DNA of 64,000 nt. Origin: CAZWKQ01 sp964634005. Lineage in GTDB: Bacteria; Bacteroidota; Bacteroidia; Bacteroidales; JACABE01. The notes beneath the pieces were generated by a model. The model did not search any database. It was not told the origin of the DNA and worked only from the letters and a program-made list of their open reading frames with translations. The position numbers were made by a program, and so were the translations under genes. The stretch spans positions 61,759 to 125,758 of the forward strand of contig CAZWKQ010000007.1 of NCBI GenBank assembly GCA_964634005.1, written 5' to 3'. Position 1 is the stretch's first letter. Every line of letters begins with the position of its first letter. Below are positions 42,841 through 51,976 of the stretch, piece after piece.

Positions 42841-45171
42841 ATGAAAATGATGAAAAGAATTTATAACTTATTGACTTTTGTTTTTATAGCCTCGTTTTTT
42901 ACTTTTAATAATTTGGCTTACTCACAAAATGCTACAATAAAAGGATTTGTTTACGAAAAAGAAACCGGAGAACCTGTTATTTTCACAAATGTTTATTTGA
43001 AAAAAACCAGTATAGGAGCAACTACCGATAATAACGGGTATTTTGTAATAACTCAGGTTCCCCCCGGTAATTATACACTTATGGTTACTTATTTGGGTTA
43101 CGATTCTTTGGTAATGCCTATTACTGTTAAAGCTAACGAAATTATTAACAAAAAACTGTATTTAACTAAAGCAGCTTATAACCTTGATGTTGTCAATATC
43201 TCTGCTGAAAGAGAGGAAGCACGTCAGGAAACAAAAACCTCAGTCATTAAAATTACGCCAAAGCAGTTGAAGCAAATCCCTACAATTGGAGGCCAAGCCG
43301 ATTTAGCCCAATATTTACAGGTAATACCTGGGGTAATTTTCACTGGTGACCAGGGTGGGCAGCTATATATAAGAGGCGGTGCTCCAATTCAAAATAAGGT
43401 TTTATTAGACGGAATGGTTGTTTACAATCCTTTTCATTCTATCGGACTTTTTTCGGTCTTTGAAACAGATATAATTAGAAACGCCGAAGTTTATACCGGT
43501 GGTTTTGGTGCCGAGTACGGCGGCAGAATATCTTCTGTTATGGATATTACAACAAGAGACGGCAATAAAAAAAGATTCGCAGGAAAATTATCAACAAGCA
43601 CTTTTGGTTCAAACTTACTTCTCGAAGGCCCATTATCAAAAGAAAATCAAACTACAGGAAACAGCAGCTCTTTCATTATTTCGGGGAAAAATTCGTATCT
43701 GGCTCAAAGTTCCAAGTTATTTTATGATTATATAGATACTGCCGGCTTACCTTTCAATTTTAACGATATTTATGCTAAGATTTCATTTAATGGCAGCAAC
43801 GGCAGTAAATTAAACATATTTGGATTTCATTTCGACGATAGAGTAAATAATTATAAAGCTTTAGCTGATTTCAACTGGAAATCTACAGGTTTTGGAGCTA
43901 ATTTCATAGTTGTTCCAGGTAGTTCTCCTATGTTAATGGAAGGTATTTTTGCATATTCCAATTACGATATCACAATGGAAGATAAAGATAAACTGCCAAA
44001 ACAAAGTGAGATTAACGGTTTTAATATGGGTTTGAATTTTACTTATTTTATGGGTAAAGATCAATTCAAGTACGGTCTTGAATTACAAGGTTTTAAAACA
44101 GAATTTAATTTTTACAATGCTGTTAAACGCCAATTAAAACAAGAAGAAAATACTACTGAAATTGCCGGTTTTTTAAAATATAAATCAACTGTATCGAAAT
44201 TTTTGTTTGAGCCAAGTTTAAGATTGCAATATTATGCTTCGCTTTCTGAAATGTCGCTTGAACCCCGTTTTGCAATGAAATATCTTTTAAACGACAAAAT
44301 CAGACTAAAACTTGCCACAGGTCTATATAGCCAAAATCTTATTGATGCAAAATCCGACAGAGATATAGTTAATCTTTTCTATGGTTTCCTTTCAGGTCCC
44401 GATAATCTTCCCGAAAAATTTTTAGGTGAAGATGTTGTGTCAAAATTACAAAAAGCTGAACATATTATTGTTGGAATGGAGTATGATATTTTCAATCATA
44501 CTACTGTTAATGTTGAAGCATATTATAAAAACTTTTCTCAATTGACTAATTTAAACAGGAATAAAGTTTTTGACGATACTCCTGATTATTCGAATAAACC
44601 CGAATATCTAAGGAAAGATTTTATTATTGAGCGTGGAAAGGCTTATGGTTTGGATTTTAGTATGAAATATGATTATCGAAGAATTTACTTTTGGGCAGTA
44701 TATTCCCTTGGTTTTGTTACGCGAGAAGACGAGATGCAGGAATATTATCCTCACTACGACAGGCGCCATAATGTTAATTTGCTTCTTTCTTATTTGATTG
44801 GCGATAAGCTCGATTGGGAAGTTGACCTAAGATGGAATTTAGGTTCAGGCTTTGCTTTTACTAAAACTCAGGGATTCTATGAAAATATTACTTTTCAAAA
44901 TGGTATTAATCACGATTATACAACAACCAATGGCGAGTTAGGAATTCAATACTCAAGCGATTTAAACTCGGGACGATTACCTTATTATCACCGTTTAGAT
45001 TTTACTGTTAAAAAGAAATTCGTTATTGCCAATAATTCTACTTTAGAAGCTAACCTTAGTATTACTAACTTGTACAATCGCAAAAACTTATTTTATTTCG
45101 ATGCTATTCGTTACGAAAGAGTTGACCAACTTCCATTTATGCCAAGTATCGGTGTAAGTTTAACATTTTAA
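42841..45171 (+). CDS. TonB-dependent receptor with carboxypeptidase-like regulatory domain
   Basis: 776 residues. A signal peptide covers about 1-29. A CarboxypepD-regulatory-like Ig domain follows (ATIKGFVYEKETGEPVIFTN, about 31-115). The plug has LAQYLQVIPGVIFTGDQGGQ and LYIRGGAPIQNKVLLDGMVV, and the 22-strand barrel ends with PSIGVSLTF. No SusD partner is adjacent, so it is not a standard polysaccharide locus. The substrate could be a siderophore, vitamin or peptide. Two small genes follow directly. Confidence 0.93.
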   Translation: MKMMKRIYNLLTFVFIASFFTFNNLAYSQNATIKGFVYEKETGEPVIFTNVYLKKTSIGATTDNNGYFVITQVPPGNYTLMVTYLGYDSLVMPITVKANEIINKKLYLTKAAYNLDVVNISAEREEARQETKTSVIKITPKQLKQIPTIGGQADLAQYLQVIPGVIFTGDQGGQLYIRGGAPIQNKVLLDGMVVYNPFHSIGLFSVFETDIIRNAEVYTGGFGAEYGGRISSVMDITTRDGNKKRFAGKLSTSTFGSNLLLEGPLSKENQTTGNSSSFIISGKNSYLAQSSKLFYDYIDTAGLPFNFNDIYAKISFNGSNGSKLNIFGFHFDDRVNNYKALADFNWKSTGFGANFIVVPGSSPMLMEGIFAYSNYDITMEDKDKLPKQSEINGFNMGLNFTYFMGKDQFKYGLELQGFKTEFNFYNAVKRQLKQEENTTEIAGFLKYKSTVSKFLFEPSLRLQYYASLSEMSLEPRFAMKYLLNDKIRLKLATGLYSQNLIDAKSDRDIVNLFYGFLSGPDNLPEKFLGEDVVSKLQKAEHIIVGMEYDIFNHTTVNVEAYYKNFSQLTNLNRNKVFDDTPDYSNKPEYLRKDFIIERGKAYGLDFSMKYDYRRIYFWAVYSLGFVTREDEMQEYYPHYDRRHNVNLLLSYLIGDKLDWEVDLRWNLGSGFAFTKTQGFYENITFQNGINHDYTTTNGELGIQYSSDLNSGRLPYYHRLDFTVKKKFVIANNSTLEANLSITNLYNRKNLFYFDAIRYERVDQLPFMPSIGVSLTF

Positions 45172-45181
45172 TCGGTGGAAG

Positions 45182-45649
45182 ATGTTTTCTTATTTTAAAA
45201 AAATAGCTTTTAGTTTATTATTTCTTTTTTTTAGCATTATAACTTTTTCTCAAAATAGAAATTCATTTGATAAAATCAACTGGATTATAGGCAAATGGAA
45301 GGTGGATGATAATATTTATGAAGAATGGAAAAATCTTAACGACACTACATTTGTCGGAATAAATTATTATTTGAATAATGAAAACGATACTATTGTAAAT
45401 GATTATATTTCAATAGCTTGTTCTAAAGGTATTATTGTTTATAAAGCAAAAGTTATTGGTCATAATCATGGAAATGTGGTTGAATTTAAATTAACGAATA
45501 CTTCAAACAATAATAGTCTTATTTTTGAAAATAAAGAACATGATTTTCCTAATGTTATTACATACAAATATATCTCGAAAAACACTCTCAAAGTTTCTGT
45601 AGAAGGGAAAAATAAAAAAACAGAATTCAATTTTATAAGAATTAATTAG
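45182..45649 (+). CDS. Secreted DUF6265-like protein
   Basis: 155 residues with a signal peptide (about 1-23, ends ITFSQ). The mature part has INWIIGKWKV then EEWKN, and later FENKEHDFPNVITYKYI, the features of the DUF6265 family, a small lipocalin-like beta-barrel. Function is unknown. It starts 10 bases after the TonB-dependent receptor gene and seven bases before moeA, so it sits in a tight run. Confidence 0.75.
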   Translation: MFSYFKKIAFSLLFLFFSIITFSQNRNSFDKINWIIGKWKVDDNIYEEWKNLNDTTFVGINYYLNNENDTIVNDYISIACSKGIIVYKAKVIGHNHGNVVEFKLTNTSNNNSLIFENKEHDFPNVITYKYISKNTLKVSVEGKNKKTEFNFIRIN

Positions 45650-45656
45650 TTGTAAA

Positions 45657-46832
45657 ATGATTAGTTTTGAACAAGCCGAAAAAATAATTTTAAAAGCTGA
45701 AACTACTTATAAATCGGAGAAAGTAACGATGTTGGAAAGCTTAGGAAGAGTATTGGCCGGAAATATATACTCTGATATTGATATGCCTCCGTTCAATAAA
45801 TCTGCAGTAGATGGTTACGCTTGTAAACTTTCGGATTTTGAGAAAAAAAATCATCTGAAAGTAATTGGTACTATTGCTGCAGGTGATATTTTTGAAAAAG
45901 AAGTTTCGGAAGGAGAATGTGTTAAGATTATGACCGGTGCTAAAATGCCTAAAGGTGCCGATTGTGTGGTTATGGTTGAAGATGTTACAGAAATTGAAAA
46001 TAAAATTGAATTTACAAAGGAAAAAACATCAGTAAATATTTGCTTTAAAGCTGAAGATATTAAAAAGAATGATTTAGTATTGAAGAAGGGATTAAAAATT
46101 AAATCTCAGCATATTGCAGTAATGGCTTCTGTGGGAGCCACAGTGGTAGAAGTATCGAAAAAACCTATAATTGGTGTACTTTCTACAGGTAATGAACTTG
46201 TAGAACCTGAAATTAAGCCTAATGGTCCATATATAAGGAATTCAAATGCTTGGCAGTTATCGGCTCAGATTATCAATGCAGGAGCAATTCCGGTTTATTT
46301 TGGCATTGTTAAAGACAATAGAAAAAATTTATTAGAAAGCATCAATAGTGCAATTGAGAAATGTGATATTTTGTTGTTAACCGGTGGTGTTTCAGCCGGA
46401 GAATTCGATTTTGTTCCTGAAATACTCAAAGAGTTAAATGCTGAAATATTATTTAAAAGTATTGCTGTTCAACCCGGTAAACCTACAGTTTTCAGTAAAC
46501 TGAAAGATAAATATATTTTTGGGTTACCGGGTAATCCTGTTTCTGCGTTTGTTCAATTTGAGTTACTGGTTAAATTGCTTATTAACAAATATTTAGGTTT
46601 AGAAGATGCTGAAAATGTTGCATTACTTAAAATGGGAACTGATATAGTCAGAAAGAAAACCGAAAGAAAATCATTTTTACCGGTATATGTGAGAAAGGGA
46701 GAAGTTTTTCCGATTGATTATAATGGTTCCGCACACATACATTCTTATGCTTTTGCTGATGGAATGGTAGCTATGGAACAGGGGGTATTAATGTTGAAAA
46801 AAGGAGAATTGGTAAATGTTAGACTCATATAA
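45657..46832 (+). CDS. moeA: Molybdopterin molybdenumtransferase MoeA
   Basis: 391 residues, usual length. The N-terminal region has DMPPFNKSAVDGYACKL and GECVKIMTGAKMPKGADCVV. The MoCF-binding domain has GVLSTGNELVEP and LLLTGGVSAGEFDFV, with FGLPGNPVSAFVQF. It inserts molybdate into adenylylated molybdopterin. moaA begins inside its last 17 bases and moaC follows, so this is a molybdenum cofactor operon. Confidence 0.96.
   Translation: MISFEQAEKIILKAETTYKSEKVTMLESLGRVLAGNIYSDIDMPPFNKSAVDGYACKLSDFEKKNHLKVIGTIAAGDIFEKEVSEGECVKIMTGAKMPKGADCVVMVEDVTEIENKIEFTKEKTSVNICFKAEDIKKNDLVLKKGLKIKSQHIAVMASVGATVVEVSKKPIIGVLSTGNELVEPEIKPNGPYIRNSNAWQLSAQIINAGAIPVYFGIVKDNRKNLLESINSAIEKCDILLLTGGVSAGEFDFVPEILKELNAEILFKSIAVQPGKPTVFSKLKDKYIFGLPGNPVSAFVQFELLVKLLINKYLGLEDAENVALLKMGTDIVRKKTERKSFLPVYVRKGEVFPIDYNGSAHIHSYAFADGMVAMEQGVLMLKKGELVNVRLI
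46801..46806 (+). promoter_or_regulatory. Shine-Dalgarno sequence for moaA
   Basis: AAGGAG lies inside the moeA coding region, nine bases before the moaA ATG at 46816. Most genes in this window lack such a site. Confidence 0.6.
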
Positions 46833-47616
46833 CAGAACTTTAAATTACTTAAGAATTTCGGTAACTGACAGATGCAATTTAAAATGCACCTATTGTATTC
46901 CTGAAGGTTGTGAAACTCGATTAAATCATGATGAAATTTTAACATACGAAGAAATAGTTGAAATAACTAAAACAGCGGTAAAATTCGGGATAGATAAGGT
47001 AAGAATTACAGGAGGTGAGCCTCTTGTTCGTAAAGATATTATTGTTTTGGTTGAAATGCTTGCAAAGATCGAAGGGATAAATGATTTAAGCATGACTACT
47101 AACGGAATTCTTTTATCGGATATGGCATATAAACTAAAAGAAGCCGGTTTACAAAGAGTTAATATCAGTCTTGATACATTAAATGCCAATAAATATTATC
47201 AAATTACAAGAGGTGGAGATATAAATAAAGTTTTTGAAGGCATAATGGCTGCTAAGAATGCAAATTTAAAACCAATTAAAATTAATTGCGTTATAAAACA
47301 CAGTAAGGATGAAGAAGATGCAAAAGAAGTAGCAAAATACTGCAAAGAAAATCACCTTGAGGTAAGATATATTCATCAAATGAATCTTAAAAGTGGTCAT
47401 TTTGAGGTTGTTGAAGGTGGTGATGGAGGCAATTGCAATAAATGTAATAGACTCAGACTTACAGCTGACGGTAAATTGAAACCTTGTTTGTTTAACGATA
47501 TTGAATTTGACGTAAAGAAGCTTGGTATTGAAAATTCATTTTTATTGGCAGCCAAAAATAAACCCTTATGTGGTTCATTCAACAATAAAAATCAATTCAA
47601 TAACATAGGAGGCTGA
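46816..47616 (+). CDS. moaA: Compact GTP 3',8-cyclase MoaA
   Basis: 266 residues, about 60 shorter than most MoaA. The radical SAM cluster motif is Cys20, Cys24, Cys27 (CNLKCTYC). The SAM-binding GGEP is at 66-69. The second 4Fe-4S cluster is Cys207, Cys210, Cys224 (CNKCNRLRLTADGKLKPC), and the C terminus ends in the functional Gly-Gly. The segment between about RYIHQM (185-189) and Cys207 is only about 20 residues, against a much longer linker in E. coli. All catalytic parts are present in one uninterrupted frame, so this is a short variant, not a broken gene. Confidence 0.88.
   Translation: MLDSYNRTLNYLRISVTDRCNLKCTYCIPEGCETRLNHDEILTYEEIVEITKTAVKFGIDKVRITGGEPLVRKDIIVLVEMLAKIEGINDLSMTTNGILLSDMAYKLKEAGLQRVNISLDTLNANKYYQITRGGDINKVFEGIMAAKNANLKPIKINCVIKHSKDEEDAKEVAKYCKENHLEVRYIHQMNLKSGHFEVVEGGDGGNCNKCNRLRLTADGKLKPCLFNDIEFDVKKLGIENSFLLAAKNKPLCGSFNNKNQFNNIGG
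47607..47612 (+). promoter_or_regulatory. Strong Shine-Dalgarno sequence for moaC
   Basis: AGGAGG lies six bases before the moaC ATG at 47619. It overlaps the end of moaA and supports coupled translation. Perfect sites like this are rare in Bacteroidota. Confidence 0.65.
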
Positions 47617-47618
47617 TT

Positions 47619-48074
47619 ATGAAAAAACTAACACATACTGATTCGAAAGGGAAAGCAAATATGGTTGATATCAGTTCTAAAAAAGGCCAAATTAGAACTG
47701 CAATTGCAACAGGATTTATCAGCTTACAACAGGAAACTATAGAGCTAATTAGGGATAACAAACTAAAAAAAGGAGATGTTTTTTCAATAGCAGAAATAGC
47801 AGGAATAATGGGAGGGAAAAAAACATCAGAACTAATTCCTTTATGTCATAATATAAATATTGATAAAATTGATGTAAAAGCCGATATTGTTGATAATGGC
47901 GTTAATATTACTGCAACAGCAAAATGTACAGGCAAAACCGGTATAGAAATGGAAGTTCTTACTGCAGTAAGTATTGCATTGCTTACAATATATGATATGT
48001 GTAAAGCTGTTGATAAACAAATGGTTATTAATCAAATCAGACTGGTTGAAAAAAATAAAACAGATATTGATTAG
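47619..48074 (+). CDS. moaC: Cyclic pyranopterin monophosphate synthase MoaC
   Basis: 151 residues. The signature KTSELIPLCHNINIDKIDVK and GIEMEVLTAVSIALLTIYDM are diagnostic; Lys and Asp of MCKAVDK lie in the active site. It turns the MoaA product into cyclic pyranopterin monophosphate, the first stable cofactor precursor. It starts two bases after moaA. moaE, moaD and mogA are not in the window, so later steps must be encoded elsewhere. Confidence 0.97.
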   Translation: MKKLTHTDSKGKANMVDISSKKGQIRTAIATGFISLQQETIELIRDNKLKKGDVFSIAEIAGIMGGKKTSELIPLCHNINIDKIDVKADIVDNGVNITATAKCTGKTGIEMEVLTAVSIALLTIYDMCKAVDKQMVINQIRLVEKNKTDID

Positions 48075-48096
48075 CCAATAAAAATAAAGTAATAAA

Positions 48097-50106
48097 GTGA
48101 GGAAATATTTACTTTTTATAGTTTTCAGTTTAATTTACTCAATATCATTTAACCAGAATATTGATAAAATCAGAGTTGTATGTGATGACAACTATCCTCC
48201 TTTTTGTTTCAGAGATGAAAATGGCAATGTAAAAGGTGTTCTGCCTGATTTATGGTCATTATGGGAAAAGAAAACTAAAATTAAAGTTGATTTTTTTGCC
48301 ACTGATTGGGACAAAGCAATTTCATTATTCGAAAGCGGAAATTTTGATATTTTGGAAACTGCATTTTATACTGAAAACAGAGCAAAAAAATGGGCTTATT
48401 CAAAACCTTATGCTAATATTGAAGTTCCGGTATTTCATAATAAATCGCTTAGTGGTATTGTTGATATAAAATCGTTGAAAGGTTTTGAAATCGGAGTAAA
48501 AAAAGGCGATGCTTGTGTCGAGATTTTCAAAAGAAACGGTATTGAATCTCTGGTTGAGTTTTTAAACTATGAATCAATAATTAACGCTGCTGATTCAGGA
48601 TTAATAAAAGTTTTTTGTGTAGATTATCCACCAGCTTTTTATTATTTAAATAAAGCTAATATAGAAAATAATTTCAGACTCGCATTTAATCTATATTCCG
48701 GACAATTTCACAGGGTAAGTTTGAAATCTAATCAAAATTTGATAAAAATAGTCGAATCAGGTTTCGAAAAGATTTCAGATAAAGAAAAGCAAAATATTTA
48801 CGATTTTTGGCTCGGAAAGCCTTTGCTTAAACCAATCAACAAAAAACAATTAATATGGACTATAATTGTAGTTTTTATTATAATAATCAGTCTTTTGATT
48901 TTTAATATCATTTTACAAAGAAAAGTCAAAGAGAAAACAAATAGTCTTAATAATTTGCTTTTTGAAATATCAGAAAAAGAAAAATGGTTCAGAAATATTT
49001 ATAACTCGGTAATTGATACTATTTTTATTCATGATTATTATACGGGAGAAATTATTGATATAAATAATTCTGGTGAAAAATTACTTGGTTATGATAAAAA
49101 TGAAATTAAAAATTTGAATATTGGAGAATTAAGCAGTAATGTTCCTCCTTATACAAACGAAGAGGCTTTAAAGCGTATTAGAAATTCCAAAAATGAAAGT
49201 TATCAACGATTCGAATGGTTGTCGAAAAGAAAGGACGGCAAGTTAGTTTGGGTCGATATAATTCTAAAGTATTGTATATATAACAAAAGAGAATTAGTGT
49301 TAGTTGTTGCGAGAGATATAACCGAAAGAAAAATGGTAGAAGCAGAACTTTTAGATTTAAATCAAAATTTAGAGAAAAAAGTTGAAGAAAGAACAAAAGA
49401 GCTGACTTTTGCCAATAAAGAACTCGAATCGTTTGCATATACGGTTTCGCATGATTTACGTGCACCACTAAGAGCTATTGATGGATATATCGGAATTCTG
49501 ATGGAAGATTTTTATCCTCAATTAAACGAAGATGCAAGAAGAGTATGTAATATTATTTCGAAAAACGCAAGAATGATGGGACAACTAATTGATGATTTAC
49601 TATCATTCTCAAGAATCAATCGCTATGAAATGAAACTTTCATTTGTAAACTTTAATGAAATTATATCAGAAATACTTCAGGATTACGCAGATTCAAATAA
49701 ACTAAACAATGCCGTTATTGAAGTTTCGGAGCTTCCGTTAACAAATTGTGATAGAACGCTTATCAAGCAAGTTTGGTATAATTTGATAGACAATGCAATA
49801 AAATTTTCTTCTAAAAAAGAAAAGCAGATTATCAAGGTAAAAAGCATTCAAAATGATGCCTTTACAGTATTTTCTATTGAAGATAACGGGACAGGAATAG
49901 ATTTAAAATATGCAAATAAACTTTTTGGTGTTTTCAACAGGTTACACACTCAGAATGAATATGAAGGAACAGGGGTTGGGCTTGCTATAGTTCAAAGAAT
50001 AATTCACAGACACAGAGGAGAAATATGGGTTGAGTCAGAACTTGGTGAAGGTTCTACATTTTTCTTCTCTATTCCGAAAATTTATAATAATTCATTTGCA
50101 TTATAA
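48097..50106 (+). CDS. Hybrid sensor histidine kinase with periplasmic solute-binding domain
   Basis: 669 residues from a GTG start. A signal/anchor segment (about 3-18) precedes a bacterial extracellular solute-binding family 3 domain (about 25-245; VVCDDNYPPFCFRDENGNVK). A membrane helix covers 250-270. A PAS domain (about 300-410) leads through a coiled coil to HisKA with His452 in VSHDLRAPLRAIDGY, and HATPase with N box DNAIKFSS and G boxes EDNGTGID and GTGVGLAIV. It probably senses an amino acid or similar ligand in the periplasm. No response regulator gene is adjacent. Confidence 0.93.
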   Translation: MRKYLLFIVFSLIYSISFNQNIDKIRVVCDDNYPPFCFRDENGNVKGVLPDLWSLWEKKTKIKVDFFATDWDKAISLFESGNFDILETAFYTENRAKKWAYSKPYANIEVPVFHNKSLSGIVDIKSLKGFEIGVKKGDACVEIFKRNGIESLVEFLNYESIINAADSGLIKVFCVDYPPAFYYLNKANIENNFRLAFNLYSGQFHRVSLKSNQNLIKIVESGFEKISDKEKQNIYDFWLGKPLLKPINKKQLIWTIIVVFIIIISLLIFNIILQRKVKEKTNSLNNLLFEISEKEKWFRNIYNSVIDTIFIHDYYTGEIIDINNSGEKLLGYDKNEIKNLNIGELSSNVPPYTNEEALKRIRNSKNESYQRFEWLSKRKDGKLVWVDIILKYCIYNKRELVLVVARDITERKMVEAELLDLNQNLEKKVEERTKELTFANKELESFAYTVSHDLRAPLRAIDGYIGILMEDFYPQLNEDARRVCNIISKNARMMGQLIDDLLSFSRINRYEMKLSFVNFNEIISEILQDYADSNKLNNAVIEVSELPLTNCDRTLIKQVWYNLIDNAIKFSSKKEKQIIKVKSIQNDAFTVFSIEDNGTGIDLKYANKLFGVFNRLHTQNEYEGTGVGLAIVQRIIHRHRGEIWVESELGEGSTFFFSIPKIYNNSFAL

Positions 50107-50109
50107 TTT

Positions 50110-51042
50110 ATGTCGTTTCTTAATGAATTTGAAAATTGTAAAATTTGTCCGAGAAATTGTTCAGTTAATCGAAATATTGGGAAATTAGGATATTGTAAAA
50201 GTGATGGCAATTTACATACTGCTTCCATAGTTGTTCATAAAGGAGAAGAGCCGGTTATAAGCGGAGAAAAGGGCATTTGTAATATTTTTTTCAGCAAATG
50301 CAATATGCAATGTATTTATTGTCAAAATATTCAAATAAGTTCAAACAAAAATTGCATTAACGATTTTGTTTATTCAATAGAAAAAGTTGTTGAAAATATC
50401 ATAAAAATATTTACTAAACACAATATCAATTCATTAGGTTTTGTTACTCCAAATCACTATCAACCTTATGTTATTGAAATAATCAAAATGCTCAGGGAAA
50501 AAGGATTTAATCCTGTAACTATTTATAATACTAATGCTTATGAGAAAGTTGAAAAGATTAAAGAATTAGAGAGCTATATAAGCGTTTATCTTCCTGATTT
50601 TAAATACTATGATAATAATTTAGCTTTAAGTTTATCGGATGTTTCAGATTATTTTGAGGTTGCTTCAAAAGCAATAAAAGAGATGTATAGGCAGAAAGGA
50701 GCAACTTTAATCATCAATGAAGAAGGAATTTGTGAATCGGGTTTAATAATAAGGCATTTAGTTATCCCCAATAATATTGATAACAGTTTAAACGTTCTCG
50801 AATGGATTGCTTATGAATTATCTCCAAATGTTTCAGTATCTTTAATGTCTCAATATTATCCCATTAAGAACTTTTCTGACCATAAGTTTTTAAATAATAA
50901 ATTATCGCAAAGCGAATATGCCAAAGTAGTCGATAAAATGGAAGCTCTATACTTGTATAATGGATGGATACAGGAGTTGGAAAGTGCCGAAAACTATATC
51001 CCCGATTTCGAAAACGACAATCCTTTTGAAACGATTAACTAA
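50110..51042 (+). CDS. Radical SAM protein of the PflX (COG1313-like) type
   Basis: 310 residues. An N-terminal Cys cluster (CKICPRNCSVNR, and CKSDG) precedes the radical SAM motif CNMQCIYC (CxxxCxxC). The middle contains LGFVTPNHYQPYVIEII and the tail LMSQYYPIKNF. The family is annotated as putative pyruvate formate-lyase activating enzyme, but its substrate is not firmly known and no glycyl radical enzyme gene is nearby. It starts three bases after the hybrid kinase gene and may be co-transcribed with it. Confidence 0.87.
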   Translation: MSFLNEFENCKICPRNCSVNRNIGKLGYCKSDGNLHTASIVVHKGEEPVISGEKGICNIFFSKCNMQCIYCQNIQISSNKNCINDFVYSIEKVVENIIKIFTKHNINSLGFVTPNHYQPYVIEIIKMLREKGFNPVTIYNTNAYEKVEKIKELESYISVYLPDFKYYDNNLALSLSDVSDYFEVASKAIKEMYRQKGATLIINEEGICESGLIIRHLVIPNNIDNSLNVLEWIAYELSPNVSVSLMSQYYPIKNFSDHKFLNNKLSQSEYAKVVDKMEALYLYNGWIQELESAENYIPDFENDNPFETIN

Positions 51043-51076
51043 TTTTTTATTAACGTTATGATTAAAGTAATTGTGT

Positions 51077-51084
51077 TATCTTTG
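51077..51084 (+). promoter_or_regulatory. -7 element for the outer-membrane barrel gene
   Basis: TATCTTTG matches TAnnTTTG exactly, 45 bases upstream of the start codon. No -33 element was evident. Confidence 0.38.
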
Positions 51085-51129
51085 GCACAAATATTGATTG
51101 AAATATCAGAAATTTAATAACAAAAAATA

Positions 51130-51675
51130 ATGAAAAAATTAATTATTCTATCTTTATTAGTACTTATTTCATCGAGAATTTATGCACAATCGGAAGAAAC
51201 GTTCGCGATTAAAATTAACCCATTGAGTGTTTTCTTAAGTACAGGTTCCATGTTTTTTGAAGGGAAATTAAACAGTAATGCTTCAATGCAAATGGGGGTA
51301 GCCTATACCGGTTTAGAATTGGGAGATTTTAAATACGAGGGGATAATATTAACACCTGAAGTAAGATTTTATGCTAAACAACGTTCAATATCAGGTTTTT
51401 ATATTGCACCGTATTTTCGTTATCAGAATTTTAATATTACAGTAGATGACGATGTTTCTAAATCGGAGATGAATTATAAATCTTTTGGTGGTGGTTTATT
51501 ATTTGGAAGACAATGGGTTTATAGCAGCGGATTTGTTTTCGATTTATTTGCAGGACCAAGTTATAATAATGGTGATATAACTTACAAATCGGGTGACAGG
51601 AGAGATGACGATTTTGCTTTCGGGCTTAAGGGTACTGGAATTAGAGTTGGTATAGCTATTGGATTCGGTTTTTAA
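51130..51675 (+). CDS. Small outer-membrane beta-barrel protein
   Basis: 181 residues with a signal peptide (about 1-19, ends RIYAQ). The rest is a series of amphipathic beta strands with Gly-rich turns, such as YIAPYFRYQNFNITVDDD, ending VGIAIGFGF with a terminal Phe as expected for Bam-inserted barrels. It resembles DUF3575/OmpW-like eight-stranded barrels. Function is unknown. It is monocistronic, with its own -7 element and a bidirectional terminator. Confidence 0.82.
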   Translation: MKKLIILSLLVLISSRIYAQSEETFAIKINPLSVFLSTGSMFFEGKLNSNASMQMGVAYTGLELGDFKYEGIILTPEVRFYAKQRSISGFYIAPYFRYQNFNITVDDDVSKSEMNYKSFGGGLLFGRQWVYSSGFVFDLFAGPSYNNGDITYKSGDRRDDDFAFGLKGTGIRVGIAIGFGF

Positions 51676-51694
51676 TTAAAGCGATAATTTTTTC

Positions 51695-51731
51695 AAAAAA
51701 AAAGGGGGTAATGTTATTTACCCTCTTTTTT
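51695..51731. terminator. Bidirectional terminator between convergent genes
   Basis: A run of A (51695-51703), then GGGGGTAA and TTACCCTC around a six-base loop, then a run of T (51726-51731). It works on both strands and overlaps the 3' end of the Cys-rich gene on the minus strand. Confidence 0.8.
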
Positions 51732-51953
51732 CATTTCTTCAATAATTTCATCAACACTTTTTAATGAATTCGGCAGTAAATTCGGAGGACATTTGCCGTA
51801 TTTATTCGATACAAGAAACCTTTTGCACTTACTCCATCCACTTTCTCCGGCCAAGCAATATTGATTTTGATATGCTTTAGCAGTCATTGTTTTGTCTTTC
51901 AACAATCCGCTGAAAATAGGACAATTAGAGTGCTTAATACATTTTTCATTCAT
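51714..51953 (-). CDS. Small cysteine-rich protein of unknown function
   Basis: 79 residues with five Cys (residues 5, 11, 33, 43 and 55) and two His-adjacent positions. Recognisable pieces are CIKHSNCPIFSG, YCLAGESGWSKCKRF and KCPPNLLPNS. The Cys spacing suggests a metal or Fe-S site, but I do not know the family. It ends in a bidirectional terminator and lies 23 bases downstream of the SIMPL gene on the same strand, so it is probably the last gene of that run. Confidence 0.65.
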   Translation of the reverse strand: MNEKCIKHSNCPIFSGLLKDKTMTAKAYQNQYCLAGESGWSKCKRFLVSNKYGKCPPNLLPNSLKSVDEIIEEMKKEGK

Positions 51954-51976
51954 AACTTTTCGATAAAAATTAAATA

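Noticed and set aside
46816..47616. MoaA as a frameshifted or deleted pseudogene
   Set aside because: One open frame keeps both Cys clusters, GGEP and terminal Gly-Gly, with good start context and coupling to both neighbours; a compact variant is more likely.
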